DNA of 41,651 bases from Verrucomicrobiota bacterium (GCA_003217875.1 QHMR01000007.1:1-41651), one strand, 5' to 3'; positions 17,132-25,000 are shown, numbered from the stretch's first letter. Notes: generated from the letters alone by a model not told the origin. Numbers and translations are program-made.

Positions 17132-17247
17132 TTACAAAAATTCGCAGAGGAACTTGGAAATGAAAAGCGGATTGGTGGGCGTGTGTGCCGAGCGCTTGGT
17201 CTCCGTCTTGCCGATTTTCACTGGAGCGCGACAGTCCAAAAGGTCTC

Positions 17248-18075
17248 ATGCCCGATCCTTCGCCATATAAAACAATCGCCGTGGCAACAACGTTTTCTCC
17301 ACGGTTCAGACAGGTTCTTGCTGAAGCGAAGCGAATTCGAGAACGTTTTGGCGCGGATCTTCATCTGATCTATGCGGGCAACCGAGGTGAAGAGATAGCA
17401 AAGAAGTTTAGCAACGCTCTCGCAGATCTACACCTTCCGGCCGATTCAACGATTCATTATGAACAGGGAGACCCATCCGAAGCTATTCTGCGCACGCTCG
17501 CCCGTGAGAAGATTGACATGATCGTCGCAGGTGCGCTGGAAAAGGAAGTAGTGTTGCATCCGTTTCTCGGCAATGTCGCGCGTCATCTGGTGCGACAGGC
17601 GCCTTGCTCGGTAATGCTCTTCACCAAACCGGCGGTTAAACCCCAGCCACTGCGCCGGATTGTTTTTGTTGCCGATCACTCCGATGACGCATTGCAGGGG
17701 TTAAAAAGAACGCTGCCACTCGCTGCCGCGGAATCTTGCGAGCGGCTGTACGTCATTCGTATCATTACTACGTTCGACCAAGCCCGGGCATCAATTCGCG
17801 CCGATGCGGGGAAAGGTGAAAAGCCTCAAACCAAGAATGAGGAAGAAGAGGCTCTGGAGCAATTCGTTCTGTCAGCTGGTGAAACCGCGGTTCCCATGGA
17901 AGCGCGCTGCATTCGGGGCAACACTGGTTTGGTAGCCTCGGATTTTGTTCAATCAGTAAAAGCTGATCTGCTGGTAGTGCCGCTGCACAAGAACGGCGAA
18001 GGCAGTGAGCCGCTTCCCAGCAACATTGCTTGGATTACTGACCTCATTCCATGCAATCTCTGGCTGATTCGCTAG
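17248..18075 (+). CDS. Tandem universal stress protein (UspA superfamily)
   Basis: 275 residues in two Usp-like halves: ~1-135 (KTIAVATTFSPRFRQVLAEA; LAREKIDMIVAGALEKEVVL; RHLVRQAPCSVMLF) and ~140-275 (LRRIVFVADHSDDALQGLKR; VKADLLVVPLHKNGEG; PCNLWLIR). These alpha/beta proteins bind nucleotides or ligands and respond to stress in the cytoplasm. The canonical ATP-binding GxxGx9G(S/T) signature is not evident in either half, so ATP binding is doubtful. I start at the ATG at 17248; the track's 21 extra residues are unsupported. It is transcribed divergently from coaD. Confidence 0.85.
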   Translation: MPDPSPYKTIAVATTFSPRFRQVLAEAKRIRERFGADLHLIYAGNRGEEIAKKFSNALADLHLPADSTIHYEQGDPSEAILRTLAREKIDMIVAGALEKEVVLHPFLGNVARHLVRQAPCSVMLFTKPAVKPQPLRRIVFVADHSDDALQGLKRTLPLAAAESCERLYVIRIITTFDQARASIRADAGKGEKPQTKNEEEEALEQFVLSAGETAVPMEARCIRGNTGLVASDFVQSVKADLLVVPLHKNGEGSEPLPSNIAWITDLIPCNLWLIR

Positions 18076-18085
18076 ATCCAAGGAA

Positions 18086-18105
18086 CGGCGGTTTTCAAAT
18101 CGCCG
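18086..18105. repeat. REP-like palindrome after the stress-protein gene
   Basis: CGGCGGTTT and AAATCGCCG form a 9-base stem (one G-T wobble) around a TC loop, starting 10 bases after the stop codon. No T-tract follows. It resembles the GGCGGTTC/GAACCGCC palindrome at 18884-18903 in sequence. Confidence 0.6.
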
Positions 18106-18172
18106 AAATCGGCCGTCTGGAGATCACCACTCCTTGATTGTTCGGCGCCAATATTGGTGATTGTCTCCTCTG

Positions 18173-18934
18173 ATGCAGGACGCGCCTGAATTTCAACCGT
18201 ACGGTTTACCGCATCTCACGGTCATTTTTCTTACGATCGTCCTGCCGTTCGCACTTGCAGCCATCGTCCAGCGCACAAGATCGCAGCGACTGGAGAAGGT
18301 TATCATCGGTATGCTCTCAGCCGTGCTTCTTGTGAACTATATCGTCTATTTACTTTTTATTCGCAGCCAAGGCCTGGTGGACTGGTGGCAAATGCTGCCG
18401 ATGCAAATGTGCGACTGGGGCATGGTCGTTGTGATTGTGGCGATGTGGACGGGAAGCCAGCGATGGTTCGAGGTGGCATACTTCTGGGGCATCGGGGGCA
18501 CCTTGCAAGCCGTGCTCACACCAAACCTGCGGTTTGGTTTTCCAGATTGGCGTTTCATCAGTTTTTTTACTTCCCATTGTGGGATCATCATCAGTGTGGT
18601 CTTCTTAATGTTGACGCGCCGATACCGGCCATATCCGATGTCGATCGTGCGGGTGTGGTTGTGGTCGGAGTTTTATTTCGTCGTCACGCTGATCACCGAT
18701 GAGATGACTGGCTTTAACTATGGATTTGTGCTGCACAAACCGGAGGCGTTTTCCATTTTAAGTTTTCTCTCCGATTCGCGACCGCTGTACCTTCTGCAAA
18801 TGCACGGAGTCGCACTGCTCTTTTTCCTCGGATTGTATGCGCCATTTGCGGTTGTCGATCTCTTTCGACGTGGGCAATCGACTGGCGGTTCAGGTGAACC
18901 GCCGCTATCTGAGATAGAGCGAGTGCCGAGATAG
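18173..18934 (+). CDS. TIGR02206-type integral membrane protein (YwaF-like)
   Basis: 253 residues with about seven hydrophobic helices (for example HLTVIFLTIVLPFALAAIV, VIIGMLSAVLLVNYIVYLLF, LYLLQMHGVALLFFLGLYAP). The motifs LPMQMCDWG and YFWGIGGTLQAVLTPNL, followed by HCGIIISVVFL, are characteristic of the TIGR02206/YwaF family, whose function is unknown. I use the ATG at 18173 rather than the TTG at 18161. A possible long-range pairing GGAGATCACC (about 18119) with GGTGATTGTCTCC just before the start could fold the leader. The extreme C-terminus is encoded by a palindrome (18884-18903). Confidence 0.8.
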   Translation: MQDAPEFQPYGLPHLTVIFLTIVLPFALAAIVQRTRSQRLEKVIIGMLSAVLLVNYIVYLLFIRSQGLVDWWQMLPMQMCDWGMVVVIVAMWTGSQRWFEVAYFWGIGGTLQAVLTPNLRFGFPDWRFISFFTSHCGIIISVVFLMLTRRYRPYPMSIVRVWLWSEFYFVVTLITDEMTGFNYGFVLHKPEAFSILSFLSDSRPLYLLQMHGVALLFFLGLYAPFAVVDLFRRGQSTGGSGEPPLSEIERVPR

Positions 18935-18956
18935 GGGCGATTGACCTCAATCGCCC
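18884..18956. repeat. Pair of palindromes at the 3' end of the TIGR02206 gene
   Basis: GGCGGTTC-AGGT-GAACCGCC (18884-18903) lies inside the last codons, and GGGCGATTGA-CC-TCAATCGCCC (18935-18956) begins directly at the stop. Both are perfect. The second could act as a 3' end stabiliser or weak terminator but lacks a U-tract. They belong to the same general class as the palindromes at 11030, 15835 and 18086. Confidence 0.7.
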
Positions 18957-18980
18957 GCATCGCGAGAATGAGCGCGATCA

Positions 18981-19799
18981 ATGAATGCTAAGTCCCTAAA
19001 AGTCGGGAAAGTCACCATTGGGGGCAAACGTCCCGCTTTCATTCTCGGACCGTGCGTAATTGAGTCCGAGAAGTTTGTCTGGCGCATGGCGAAGAAGATC
19101 GCCGAGATCTGCTCCGCCGAAGATGTTCATCTCATTTTCAAGGCGTCGTACGACAAGGCGAATCGAAGCTCCGTGCGTTCGTTTCGCGGAATTGGCGTAC
19201 GCGAAGGCTGTGAGATTCTTTCCGCCATCGGCCGCGATTTGAAGGTCCCAATAACGACGGACGTTCATTCACCGAATGAAGCCGAGATCGCCGGCGAAAA
19301 GATCGATATGTTACAAATCCCGGCGTTTCTCTGCCGGCAAACGGATCTGCTTCGCGCCGCTGCGGCGACCGGTCGCGCAATCAATGTTAAAAAAGGTCAG
19401 TTCCTCGCGCCGTGGGACGTCCGGAACATTGCGGAAAAACTGACCGCCTTTGGTAATTCGCAATTTTGTTTTACCGAGCGCGGCACAACGTTCGGCTATA
19501 ACAATCTCGTAGCCGATATGCGCTCGCTCTTTTGGATGCGCGAAGCCGGATATCGCATTTTCTTTGATGCGACACATTCGGTACAGCGTCCAGGCGGAGC
19601 AGGGGACTCAACTTCCGGCGATGGCACTATCGCACCTATCCTGGCCAGGGCGGCGATGGCCGCGGGCTGTGACGGGATTTTCATGGAGGTCCACGAAAAT
19701 CCCGCGAGGGCGTTATCGGATGGGCCGAATCAGATTCCGCTAAAGGATTTGCCGAAGCACCTACGCGTGTTAAAGGCTATCCATGCTGCTGTTTCGTAG
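18981..19799 (+). CDS. kdsA: 3-deoxy-8-phosphooctulonate synthase (KDO8P synthase)
   Basis: 272 residues. KdsA condenses phosphoenolpyruvate and arabinose-5-phosphate to Kdo-8-phosphate, for the inner core of LPS. FILGPCVIESEKF is the conserved N-terminal strand; FKASYDKANRSS, TDVHSPNEA, QIPAFLCRQTDLL and the late FFDATHSVQRPGG are all family signatures. The cysteine in LGPCVIES is the metal-type Cys of class II enzymes. It shows the cell makes Kdo-containing LPS. The next gene starts 17 bases before its stop, so kdsA-lptC-lptA-lptB is a translationally linked operon. Confidence 0.97.
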   Translation: MNAKSLKVGKVTIGGKRPAFILGPCVIESEKFVWRMAKKIAEICSAEDVHLIFKASYDKANRSSVRSFRGIGVREGCEILSAIGRDLKVPITTDVHSPNEAEIAGEKIDMLQIPAFLCRQTDLLRAAAATGRAINVKKGQFLAPWDVRNIAEKLTAFGNSQFCFTERGTTFGYNNLVADMRSLFWMREAGYRIFFDATHSVQRPGGAGDSTSGDGTIAPILARAAMAAGCDGIFMEVHENPARALSDGPNQIPLKDLPKHLRVLKAIHAAVS

Positions 19800-20346
19800 C
19801 GGCCGCTCCTCGCATTGGAGCTGGCTCGTTTGGTTATTATCAGTCGTGCTGTCGGTTGTGATCTCGGCGCCTCCTATGTTCGGGCAGTCAAAAGGCCGCA
19901 AGAAGAGAGCTCGAGCGACAGCGACGCCCAGTGCATCTTCTGGCGAACCAAGCTTAACCAATATTCCACTGCCAATCGGCCATGAAGCGAAAGGTCTTGT
20001 GTTTCCCGATTTCGATGCCGACGGCCATTTGCGGGGAAGATTTGAAGCAGAAACGGCGCACCGGATTGACCAGGAGCACATCGGGTTTCAACACCTTAAA
20101 ATTACGACCTATACCCCGGAGAGTCAGCCCGACCTGCAAATCGACATGCACACTTCGGTGCTTGACTTGAAAACCCGGGTTCTAAGCTCGCAAGAGCGCA
20201 CCACAATTCAGCGGTCGGATTTCAACATTGCCGGTGATTCAGTGCAGTTCGACACGAACTCGAGGACTGGACGATTGATCGGAAATGTAAAAATGGTGAT
20301 CACTGACAAATCCCCTCTGACGGCGAAACCCAACACGAGCGAATGA
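19783..20346 (+). CDS. lptC: LptC-like LPS export protein
   Basis: 187 residues. An N-terminal hydrophobic segment (WLVWLLSVVLSVVISAPPMF) anchors or exports it, followed by a low-complexity basic linker and then a beta-rich domain (GLVFPDFDADGHLRGRFEAE ... SDFNIAGDSVQFDTNSRTGR) as expected for the LptC periplasmic beta-jellyroll. In the Lpt machine LptC passes LPS from the LptB2FG pump to LptA. The call rests on this beta-repeat pattern and on position between kdsA and an LptA-like gene; similarity to E. coli LptC is weak. It overlaps kdsA by 17 bases and the next gene by ATGA. Confidence 0.72.
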   Translation: MLLFRSGRSSHWSWLVWLLSVVLSVVISAPPMFGQSKGRKKRARATATPSASSGEPSLTNIPLPIGHEAKGLVFPDFDADGHLRGRFEAETAHRIDQEHIGFQHLKITTYTPESQPDLQIDMHTSVLDLKTRVLSSQERTTIQRSDFNIAGDSVQFDTNSRTGRLIGNVKMVITDKSPLTAKPNTSE

Positions 20347-21068
20347 AGAAATTAGCTGTGTTCGTTTGGCTTATTACGTGCGCGGTCGGAGGGCGTTCGC
20401 TGGGGCAGATTGCCGCCGCGCCTGCAGGTTCGCCTGCCCCTGTAAAGAAGGCGGAGAAACCGGCTAAAGCGAAAGACAAACAGAAAGAAGACAAGTCGTC
20501 CGCCGCGAATTTGTTCGGCTCGAGCGCCGCAGGGTTACAATCGAATCAACCAACAACAACGGAAATCTACGCCGACGAGGCTTTTTTTGATTCAACCAAG
20601 AACATGGGCATCTTTAGCGGCCGAGTGAAAGTAATCGATCCGCGTTTCAACCTTCAATCTGACAAATTGACCGTGTTCATCACAAAGGGGCAAAACCAGG
20701 GCTTGGAGAAAGCCATCGCAGAAGGCAACGTTGGACTGGTGCGCGATCGCCCCGACCCAAACGGCGGAGCCCCCACGCGCGCGGTTGGCCGAGCAGACAA
20801 GGCTACCTATACCGCCGCTACTGGAGATGTTGAACTGAGGGGAACGCCGCGTGTGCAAGAGGGAGCCAATATGCACGTGGCGACGAGTCCTGATACGGTC
20901 ATGATCATTAACCAAAATAGCCAGTTGTCCACGCACGGACCAAGTCGCACCGAGATTCGTCAGCAGCCAAACGACGAAAAAAAGGATAAAACGTCTCCTT
21001 TTCAGACCTCACCTTCTCAAGTTTCGCCGGGTCAGACTGCGCCTCCCGCTGCTCTTCCGAAACCATGA
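20343..21068 (+). CDS. lptA: LptA/OstA-like periplasmic protein
   Basis: 241 residues with a signal peptide (MKKLAVFVWLITCAVGGRSLG). A lysine/alanine-rich linker follows, then an OstA beta-jellyroll: EIYADEAFFDSTKNMGIFSG, VIDPRFNLQSDKLTVFI, IAEGNVGLV and AVGRADKATYTAATGDVELRG repeat the strand pattern of LptA. It should bridge the periplasm carrying LPS to the outer membrane. The C-terminal ~40 residues are Ser/Pro/Gln-rich and probably disordered. It starts in an ATGA overlap with lptC and ends in an ATGA overlap with lptB. Confidence 0.8.
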   Translation: MKKLAVFVWLITCAVGGRSLGQIAAAPAGSPAPVKKAEKPAKAKDKQKEDKSSAANLFGSSAAGLQSNQPTTTEIYADEAFFDSTKNMGIFSGRVKVIDPRFNLQSDKLTVFITKGQNQGLEKAIAEGNVGLVRDRPDPNGGAPTRAVGRADKATYTAATGDVELRGTPRVQEGANMHVATSPDTVMIINQNSQLSTHGPSRTEIRQQPNDEKKDKTSPFQTSPSQVSPGQTAPPAALPKP

Positions 21069-21850
21069 TCAGTCAAACTGCGCCGGTTTCGGAACCCAAG
21101 ATTTCTTCGCCAGTCACGACGAAGGCGCATATTGTCCTAACCACTGACGAGCTGGTTAAGATTTACGGCGGTCGGGCAGTGGTGAACGGGATCAACATGA
21201 ATGTCCGTGCCGGAGAAATCGTAGGACTGCTTGGGCCAAACGGTGCGGGTAAAACCACGAGTTTTTACATGATCGTTGGTCTGGTCAGGCCAAACAGCGG
21301 GCGCGTGATTTTTTCGGACACCGATGTCACGGATTATCCTATGTACAAGCGGGCCCGGCTCGGCATGGGTTATTTACCGCAGGAAGAATCGATCTTTCGC
21401 AAGATGACTGTGGAGCAAAACATTCTTGCGATTTTGGAAACGCTTCCGCTAAGCAAAGCGGAGCGGCGGAATCGCTGCGATCAATTGCTGCACCAGTTTG
21501 GCATTGAGAGAATCGCGAAAAATACCGCGCTTACCCTGAGCGGCGGCGAGAAGCGGCGATTAACCATCGCTCGTTCGCTGGTCACGCAACCGAAGTTGTT
21601 GATGCTCGACGAGCCATTTAGCGGCGTCGATCCCATTGCTGTTTACGATGTGCAACAAATTATCGTGAACCTGCGTAAATCGGGATTAGCCATCATGATC
21701 ACCGATCACAATGTGCGTGAGACGCTTTCCATAGTGGACCGCGCTTACCTGATTTACGACGGCCGGGTGGAAAGCGAAGGTACAAAAGATTTCCTGATCA
21801 ACGATCCCATCAGCCGTCAGCTTTATCTCGGCGAGCGCTTCAAGATGTAA
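21065..21850 (+). CDS. lptB: LPS export ABC transporter ATPase LptB
   Basis: 261 residues. Walker A is GLLGPNGAGKTTSFYM, the ABC signature LSGGEKRRLTIARSL, Walker B LLMLDEPFSGVDP and the switch histidine in MITDHNV. GYLPQEESIFRKMTVEQNI is the LptB-type Q-loop region. It powers extraction of LPS from the inner membrane with LptF/G, which are not in this window. It has an N-terminal extension of about 25 residues before the ABC core. It ends the kdsA-lpt operon; the following gap carries the fluoride riboswitch. Confidence 0.96.
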   Translation: MISQTAPVSEPKISSPVTTKAHIVLTTDELVKIYGGRAVVNGINMNVRAGEIVGLLGPNGAGKTTSFYMIVGLVRPNSGRVIFSDTDVTDYPMYKRARLGMGYLPQEESIFRKMTVEQNILAILETLPLSKAERRNRCDQLLHQFGIERIAKNTALTLSGGEKRRLTIARSLVTQPKLLMLDEPFSGVDPIAVYDVQQIIVNLRKSGLAIMITDHNVRETLSIVDRAYLIYDGRVESEGTKDFLINDPISRQLYLGERFKM

Positions 21851-21937
21851 GCCGCCGAAAACGCGGTCGTTGTGGGGCAAGGGCATTGCTTGCCTCACTC
21901 CTTGAATCGAAGCAAAAATGCGGTAAACTCCGGCAAC

Positions 21938-21997
21938 GGCAATGGAGTTTGCCTTCCTAGGTAAAACTGGGAAAACCGCGTGAGCTAATGACTCCTT
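21938..21997 (+). ncRNA. Fluoride (crcB-motif) riboswitch aptamer
   Basis: P1 is GGCAA (21938-21942) paired with TTGCC (21949-21953), loop TGGAGT. AAAACCGC-GTGA-GCTAATG follows, and then ACTCC (21991-21995), which pairs with the loop bases GGAGT to form the pseudoknot. The order GGC(A/G)AUGG-loop, AACCGC, GCUAAUGACUCCUUC matches what I know of crcB/fluoride riboswitches (for example GCUGAUG-nCUCC-UAC). The P1 pair is A-U here where many family members have G-C, a covariation that keeps the stem. Fluoride riboswitches are known upstream of fluoride exporters and of cation/proton antiporters. Not confirmed by a covariance search. Confidence 0.82.
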
Positions 21998-22018
21998 CCA
22001 AGCGGAAGGAGTTTTTTT
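21991..22018 (+). terminator. Intrinsic terminator / SD-sequestering expression platform
   Basis: ACTCCTTCC (21991-21999), loop AAGC, GGAAGGAGT (22004-22012) and six further Ts make a perfect 9-bp rho-independent terminator. Its 5' arm shares ACTCC with the riboswitch pseudoknot, so ligand binding should prevent it forming. Its 3' arm contains AAGGAG (22006-22011), seven bases before the antiporter ATG at 22019, so the hairpin also hides the ribosome-binding site. Confidence 0.88.
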
Positions 22019-23302
22019 ATGCTCGGAAACATTTGGTTCATAGCCTCGATCTGGATGGGCTTGGCGCTCATCGGCAGTTTGGTCTCGATCCGAACGGGAA
22101 TTTCGGTCGCGCTGGTTGAAATTTTGGTTGGCGTTGTTGCGGGTAATCTCGCCGTCGGTTTGGAAGGCGGCACTCTGCATATCGGCATTGCCGGTGCGGG
22201 TGCGAGCACGGGACATCTGCATCACGTACTTCAATCAACGGAGTGGACTAATTTTCTCGCGCTACTTGGCAGTGGCGTGCTCACGTTTCTTGCTGGTGCG
22301 GAAATCGATCCCATCTCGCTGAAAGCCAATTGGCGTGCGAGTGTGCTGATCGGTGTTCTTTCGTTCGCTATACCATTCGCTGTGGTGTGGGCCTTTGCCC
22401 AATTCGTTTTTGGTTGGCCTCTGCACCAGGCGCAAATCGCAGGCGTCGCGCTTTCCACAACATCCGTAGCGGTCGTTTACGCCGTTATGATCGAAGGCGG
22501 CTTCAGCGATACCGCCATGGGCAAGATGATCCTGACAGCGTGTTTCATCACCGATTTCGGTACGGTGCTGGCGCTGGGGACATTGTTCGCCAACTACAAT
22601 CTGTGGCTGCTGCTATTCGTGATCGTGACGTTAATCGTCCTCTGGTTCATGCCGCGCTGGACGCAATTGATCATTACGCGTCTGGGCGCAACGCAGGTGA
22701 GCGAACCAGAAGTTAAATTCATCTTCTTTGTCCTCTTCCTTCTCGGCGGCCTGGCCACTGCAGCCAAAAGCGAAGCCGTCTTGCCAGCATATCTCCTTGG
22801 TCTTGTTGTCGCAGGTGTGTTTCTCCGCGACAAAACGCTTGTCCGTCGCATGCGCAGCATCGCGTTCGCAGTGTTCACGCCATTTTATTTCATCAAAGCC
22901 GGATTATATGTCTCGCTGCCGGCGCTGTGGACTGGATTGCTCGTGATCAGCGCGTTTCTTGCCCTGAAGATGGTGACGAAAATCGTCGGCGTCTTTCCGC
23001 TCGCTCGATTGCACTACATGAAGGTCAAGGAAGCGAGCTACACCACACTGCTCATGGCTACGGGCCTTACCTTTGGAACGATTTCCTCTTTGTATGGCCT
23101 GCAAAACGGGATCATTGACCAGGATCAGTACACCATTCTCGTGAGTGTAGTTATCCTGAGCGCATTTGTACCGACGCTTATCGCGCAAAAGTTTTTCCAG
23201 CCGACCGTCGAGATGATGCATGCGTGGGGACATCTCTATCGGCGTCGACTCAGCGTCTTGTCAGTCGAAGACACGAGTCAAGCCAACAATTCGGCTAATT
23301 GA
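22019..23302 (+). CDS. CPA2-family cation/proton antiporter (Na_H_Exchanger)
   Basis: 427 residues with 11-13 hydrophobic helices and no C-terminal cytoplasmic RCK domain. The opening IWFIASIWMGLALIGSLVSI, the G-rich LTFLAGAEIDPISLK and AGVALSTTSVAVVYAVMIEGG fit the Na_H_Exchanger fold of Kef/NapA-type antiporters. YLLGLVVAGVFL and VFTPFYFIKAGLYVSL are typical late helices. It should exchange monovalent cations (possibly linked to anion stress) for protons across the inner membrane. Expression is probably fluoride-controlled through the leader riboswitch and terminator; the AAGGAG ribosome-binding site is inside that terminator. Whether it moves fluoride itself cannot be read from sequence. 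Confidence 0.88.
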   Translation: MLGNIWFIASIWMGLALIGSLVSIRTGISVALVEILVGVVAGNLAVGLEGGTLHIGIAGAGASTGHLHHVLQSTEWTNFLALLGSGVLTFLAGAEIDPISLKANWRASVLIGVLSFAIPFAVVWAFAQFVFGWPLHQAQIAGVALSTTSVAVVYAVMIEGGFSDTAMGKMILTACFITDFGTVLALGTLFANYNLWLLLFVIVTLIVLWFMPRWTQLIITRLGATQVSEPEVKFIFFVLFLLGGLATAAKSEAVLPAYLLGLVVAGVFLRDKTLVRRMRSIAFAVFTPFYFIKAGLYVSLPALWTGLLVISAFLALKMVTKIVGVFPLARLHYMKVKEASYTTLLMATGLTFGTISSLYGLQNGIIDQDQYTILVSVVILSAFVPTLIAQKFFQPTVEMMHAWGHLYRRRLSVLSVEDTSQANNSAN

Positions 23303-23356
23303 GTTTGAACGAAGATTATGCAGGCAACAACTTAACAAAACGGAGGTAATCGAATT

Positions 23357-23705
23357 ATGAGATGGTTTCTTGTTCTTCGCACAATGCTCCTGCTCACGTG
23401 CTCGAACGTATTCATGACGTTCGCCTGGTATTCGCATTTGCGGAATTGGAGTGACAAAAAATGGTACATCGCCGCGGTCCTGAGCTGGGGAATCGCACTT
23501 TTCGAATATCTGCTCCAAGTTCCCGCGAATCGGGCTGGCTACACCACAATGAGCCTGGCTCAGCTCAAAGTTTTGCAGGAAGTCATCACGCTCTTGGTTC
23601 TTTCTTCCATTCGCTTTGCTCTACATGCATCAGCACATCAGACTCAATTTTCTCTGGGCCGGTCTGTGCCTTGTCGGCGCAGTCTATTTCATGTTCCGTC
23701 CATAA
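23357..23705 (+). pseudogene. DUF486 (DMT-superfamily-like) small membrane protein, frameshifted
   Basis: The first ~80 codons match a DUF486 protein (LTCSNVFMTFAWYSHLRNW, LSWGIALFEYLLQVPANRAGY, LAQLKVLQEVITLLV), then the ORF track changes to unrelated sequence. In the next frame the family's C-terminus continues without a break: FFLPFALLYMHQHIRLNFLW ... LVGAVYFMFRP, stop at 23703-23705. The shift lies around 23591-23606 in a CTTGGTTCTTTCTTCC run and needs one base too many or two too few. The start has GGAGG ten bases upstream. The intact protein would be ~115 residues with four helices. Read error or genuine decay cannot be separated here. Confidence 0.82.
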
Positions 23706-23727
23706 AGTTCCAATAAGCGACGAACCT

Positions 23728-24432
23728 ATGAAAACAAACGATCAATCCAGCCGGAGAAGGTTTCTGAAGGCAGGCGGAATTTTTATCGCGGCTTCGGGAA
23801 TCAGCGCAGCCGCGAATTTGTTCGGCAAAGAAGAAGAAAAGAAAGAGAACGAGGTCTCACCGCCGGAAGATTTGATGCGCTAGCACGGCGTGCTCAAACG
23901 CATTCTGCTCATTTACGGCGAAGCCATCCGGCGGATCGATAGTAAAGAGGATTTGCCGCCCGAGCCGCTGGCTGACTCGGCCAAAATCATCCGCGACTTC
24001 ATTGAAGATTATCACGAGAAGCTGGAAGAGAATTTTCTTTTCCCGCGCTTCAAGGAGGCGAACAAATTAGTCGATCTTGTGGATGTGCTTTTGCAGCAGC
24101 ACCAAGCCGGGCGGCGGCTGACCGACATCACGATGCATCTCGCGACGAACCAGGCGCTCAAGAATGCAGATGATCGACGGAAGCTTGTCGATTCGATGCG
24201 CCAGTTCATCCGCATGTATAACCCGCACGAAGCGCGCGAGGACACCATCTTGTGTCCTGCTTTTCGCGGAATCGTGAGCGCACATGAATTCGATTCGCTC
24301 GGCGAAGATTTCGAGAAAAAGGAAGACGAACTCTTTGGTGAAGATGGATTCTTCAAAGTTGTCGATCGCGTCGCCGAGATTGAAAAGAGACTCGGCATTT
24401 ACGACCTGGCTCAATTCACACCCAAGACATGA
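23728..24432 (+). pseudogene. Tat-exported hemerythrin-domain protein interrupted by in-frame TAG
   Basis: Codons 1-51 encode a twin-arginine signal (SSRRRFLKAGGIFIAASG) and linker ending PPEDLMR. A TAG at 23881-23883 follows, and then the same frame continues HGVLKRILLIYGEAIRR and on to 24432 with the complete hemerythrin four-helix pattern: DYHEKLEENFLFPRF, LLQQHQAGRR and PHEAREDTILCPAF supply the His/Glu iron ligands. The relatives normally read ...LMREHGVL, so one base (GAG to TAG) would restore the gene. The GTG at 23890 could start a cytoplasmic version but it lacks a plausible leader and loses the first His. It ends in an ATGA overlap with DoxX. Confidence 0.85.
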
Positions 24433-24911
24433 GCAAATTACTTCGTACCACCGCGCCGCCGGCAACTCTCTTGGTCCGGCTCTCGGTCGGTGCGGTTTTT
24501 TGGTCCGAAGGAATTCAGAAATTTCTGTTTGCTGAAGCGCAGGGTGCGGGGCGGTTTGCAAAGATCGGCATTCCCGCGCCGGATGTAATGGGTCCATTCG
24601 TTGGCTGCGTGGAAATTGTTTGCGGCGCGTTGCTACTTATCGGATTCCTGACGCGGCTCGCTGCGATTCCGCTCATCATCGACATTTCTATAGCGATTCT
24701 TTCAACGAAGGTGCCGATCCTGCTTGGTCACGGATTCTGGGGATTCAGTCTGCCGAAATTGGCGAACTACGGTTTCTGGAGCATGGCGCACGAGGCGCGC
24801 ACGGACTTTTGTATGTTACTCGGCAGCCTCTTTCTTCTCATTGTAGGCGCAGGAAGAAAATGGTCGCTCGACGCGCGGCTGACTCGCGAACGTATCCAGA
24901 GCATCGCGTGA
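24429..24911 (+). CDS. DoxX-family membrane protein
   Basis: 160 residues with four hydrophobic helices. LVRLSVGAVFWSEGIQKFLF, FAKIGIPAPDVMGPFVGCVE and ALLLIGFLTRLAAIPLIIDI are the DoxX signature order. The family includes quinone-linked and thiol-oxidation partners at the inner membrane, but individual functions are mostly unknown. It overlaps the hemerythrin gene by ATGA, so it was translated coupled to that gene; the premature TAG upstream may reduce its translation. It ends the accessory block between lptB and hprK. Confidence 0.88.
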   Translation: MSKLLRTTAPPATLLVRLSVGAVFWSEGIQKFLFAEAQGAGRFAKIGIPAPDVMGPFVGCVEIVCGALLLIGFLTRLAAIPLIIDISIAILSTKVPILLGHGFWGFSLPKLANYGFWSMAHEARTDFCMLLGSLFLLIVGAGRKWSLDARLTRERIQSIA

Positions 24912-25000
24912 TGTCGACGATCAATCAGTAGCCAGGACGGGCTGCCAGCGCGCGATGCCTATTGGAAATTGAGCGCTATTCACGCTAGAAGTTAATCCTG

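Noticed and set aside
18935-18956. Palindrome considered as a rho-independent terminator
   Set aside because: The stem is strong but no T-tract follows on either strand; kept as a repeat instead.
23890-24432. Hemerythrin as an independent intact gene from the GTG at 23890
   Set aside because: The same frame continues upstream through a single TAG into a Tat signal, and the first iron-ligand His lies before this GTG.
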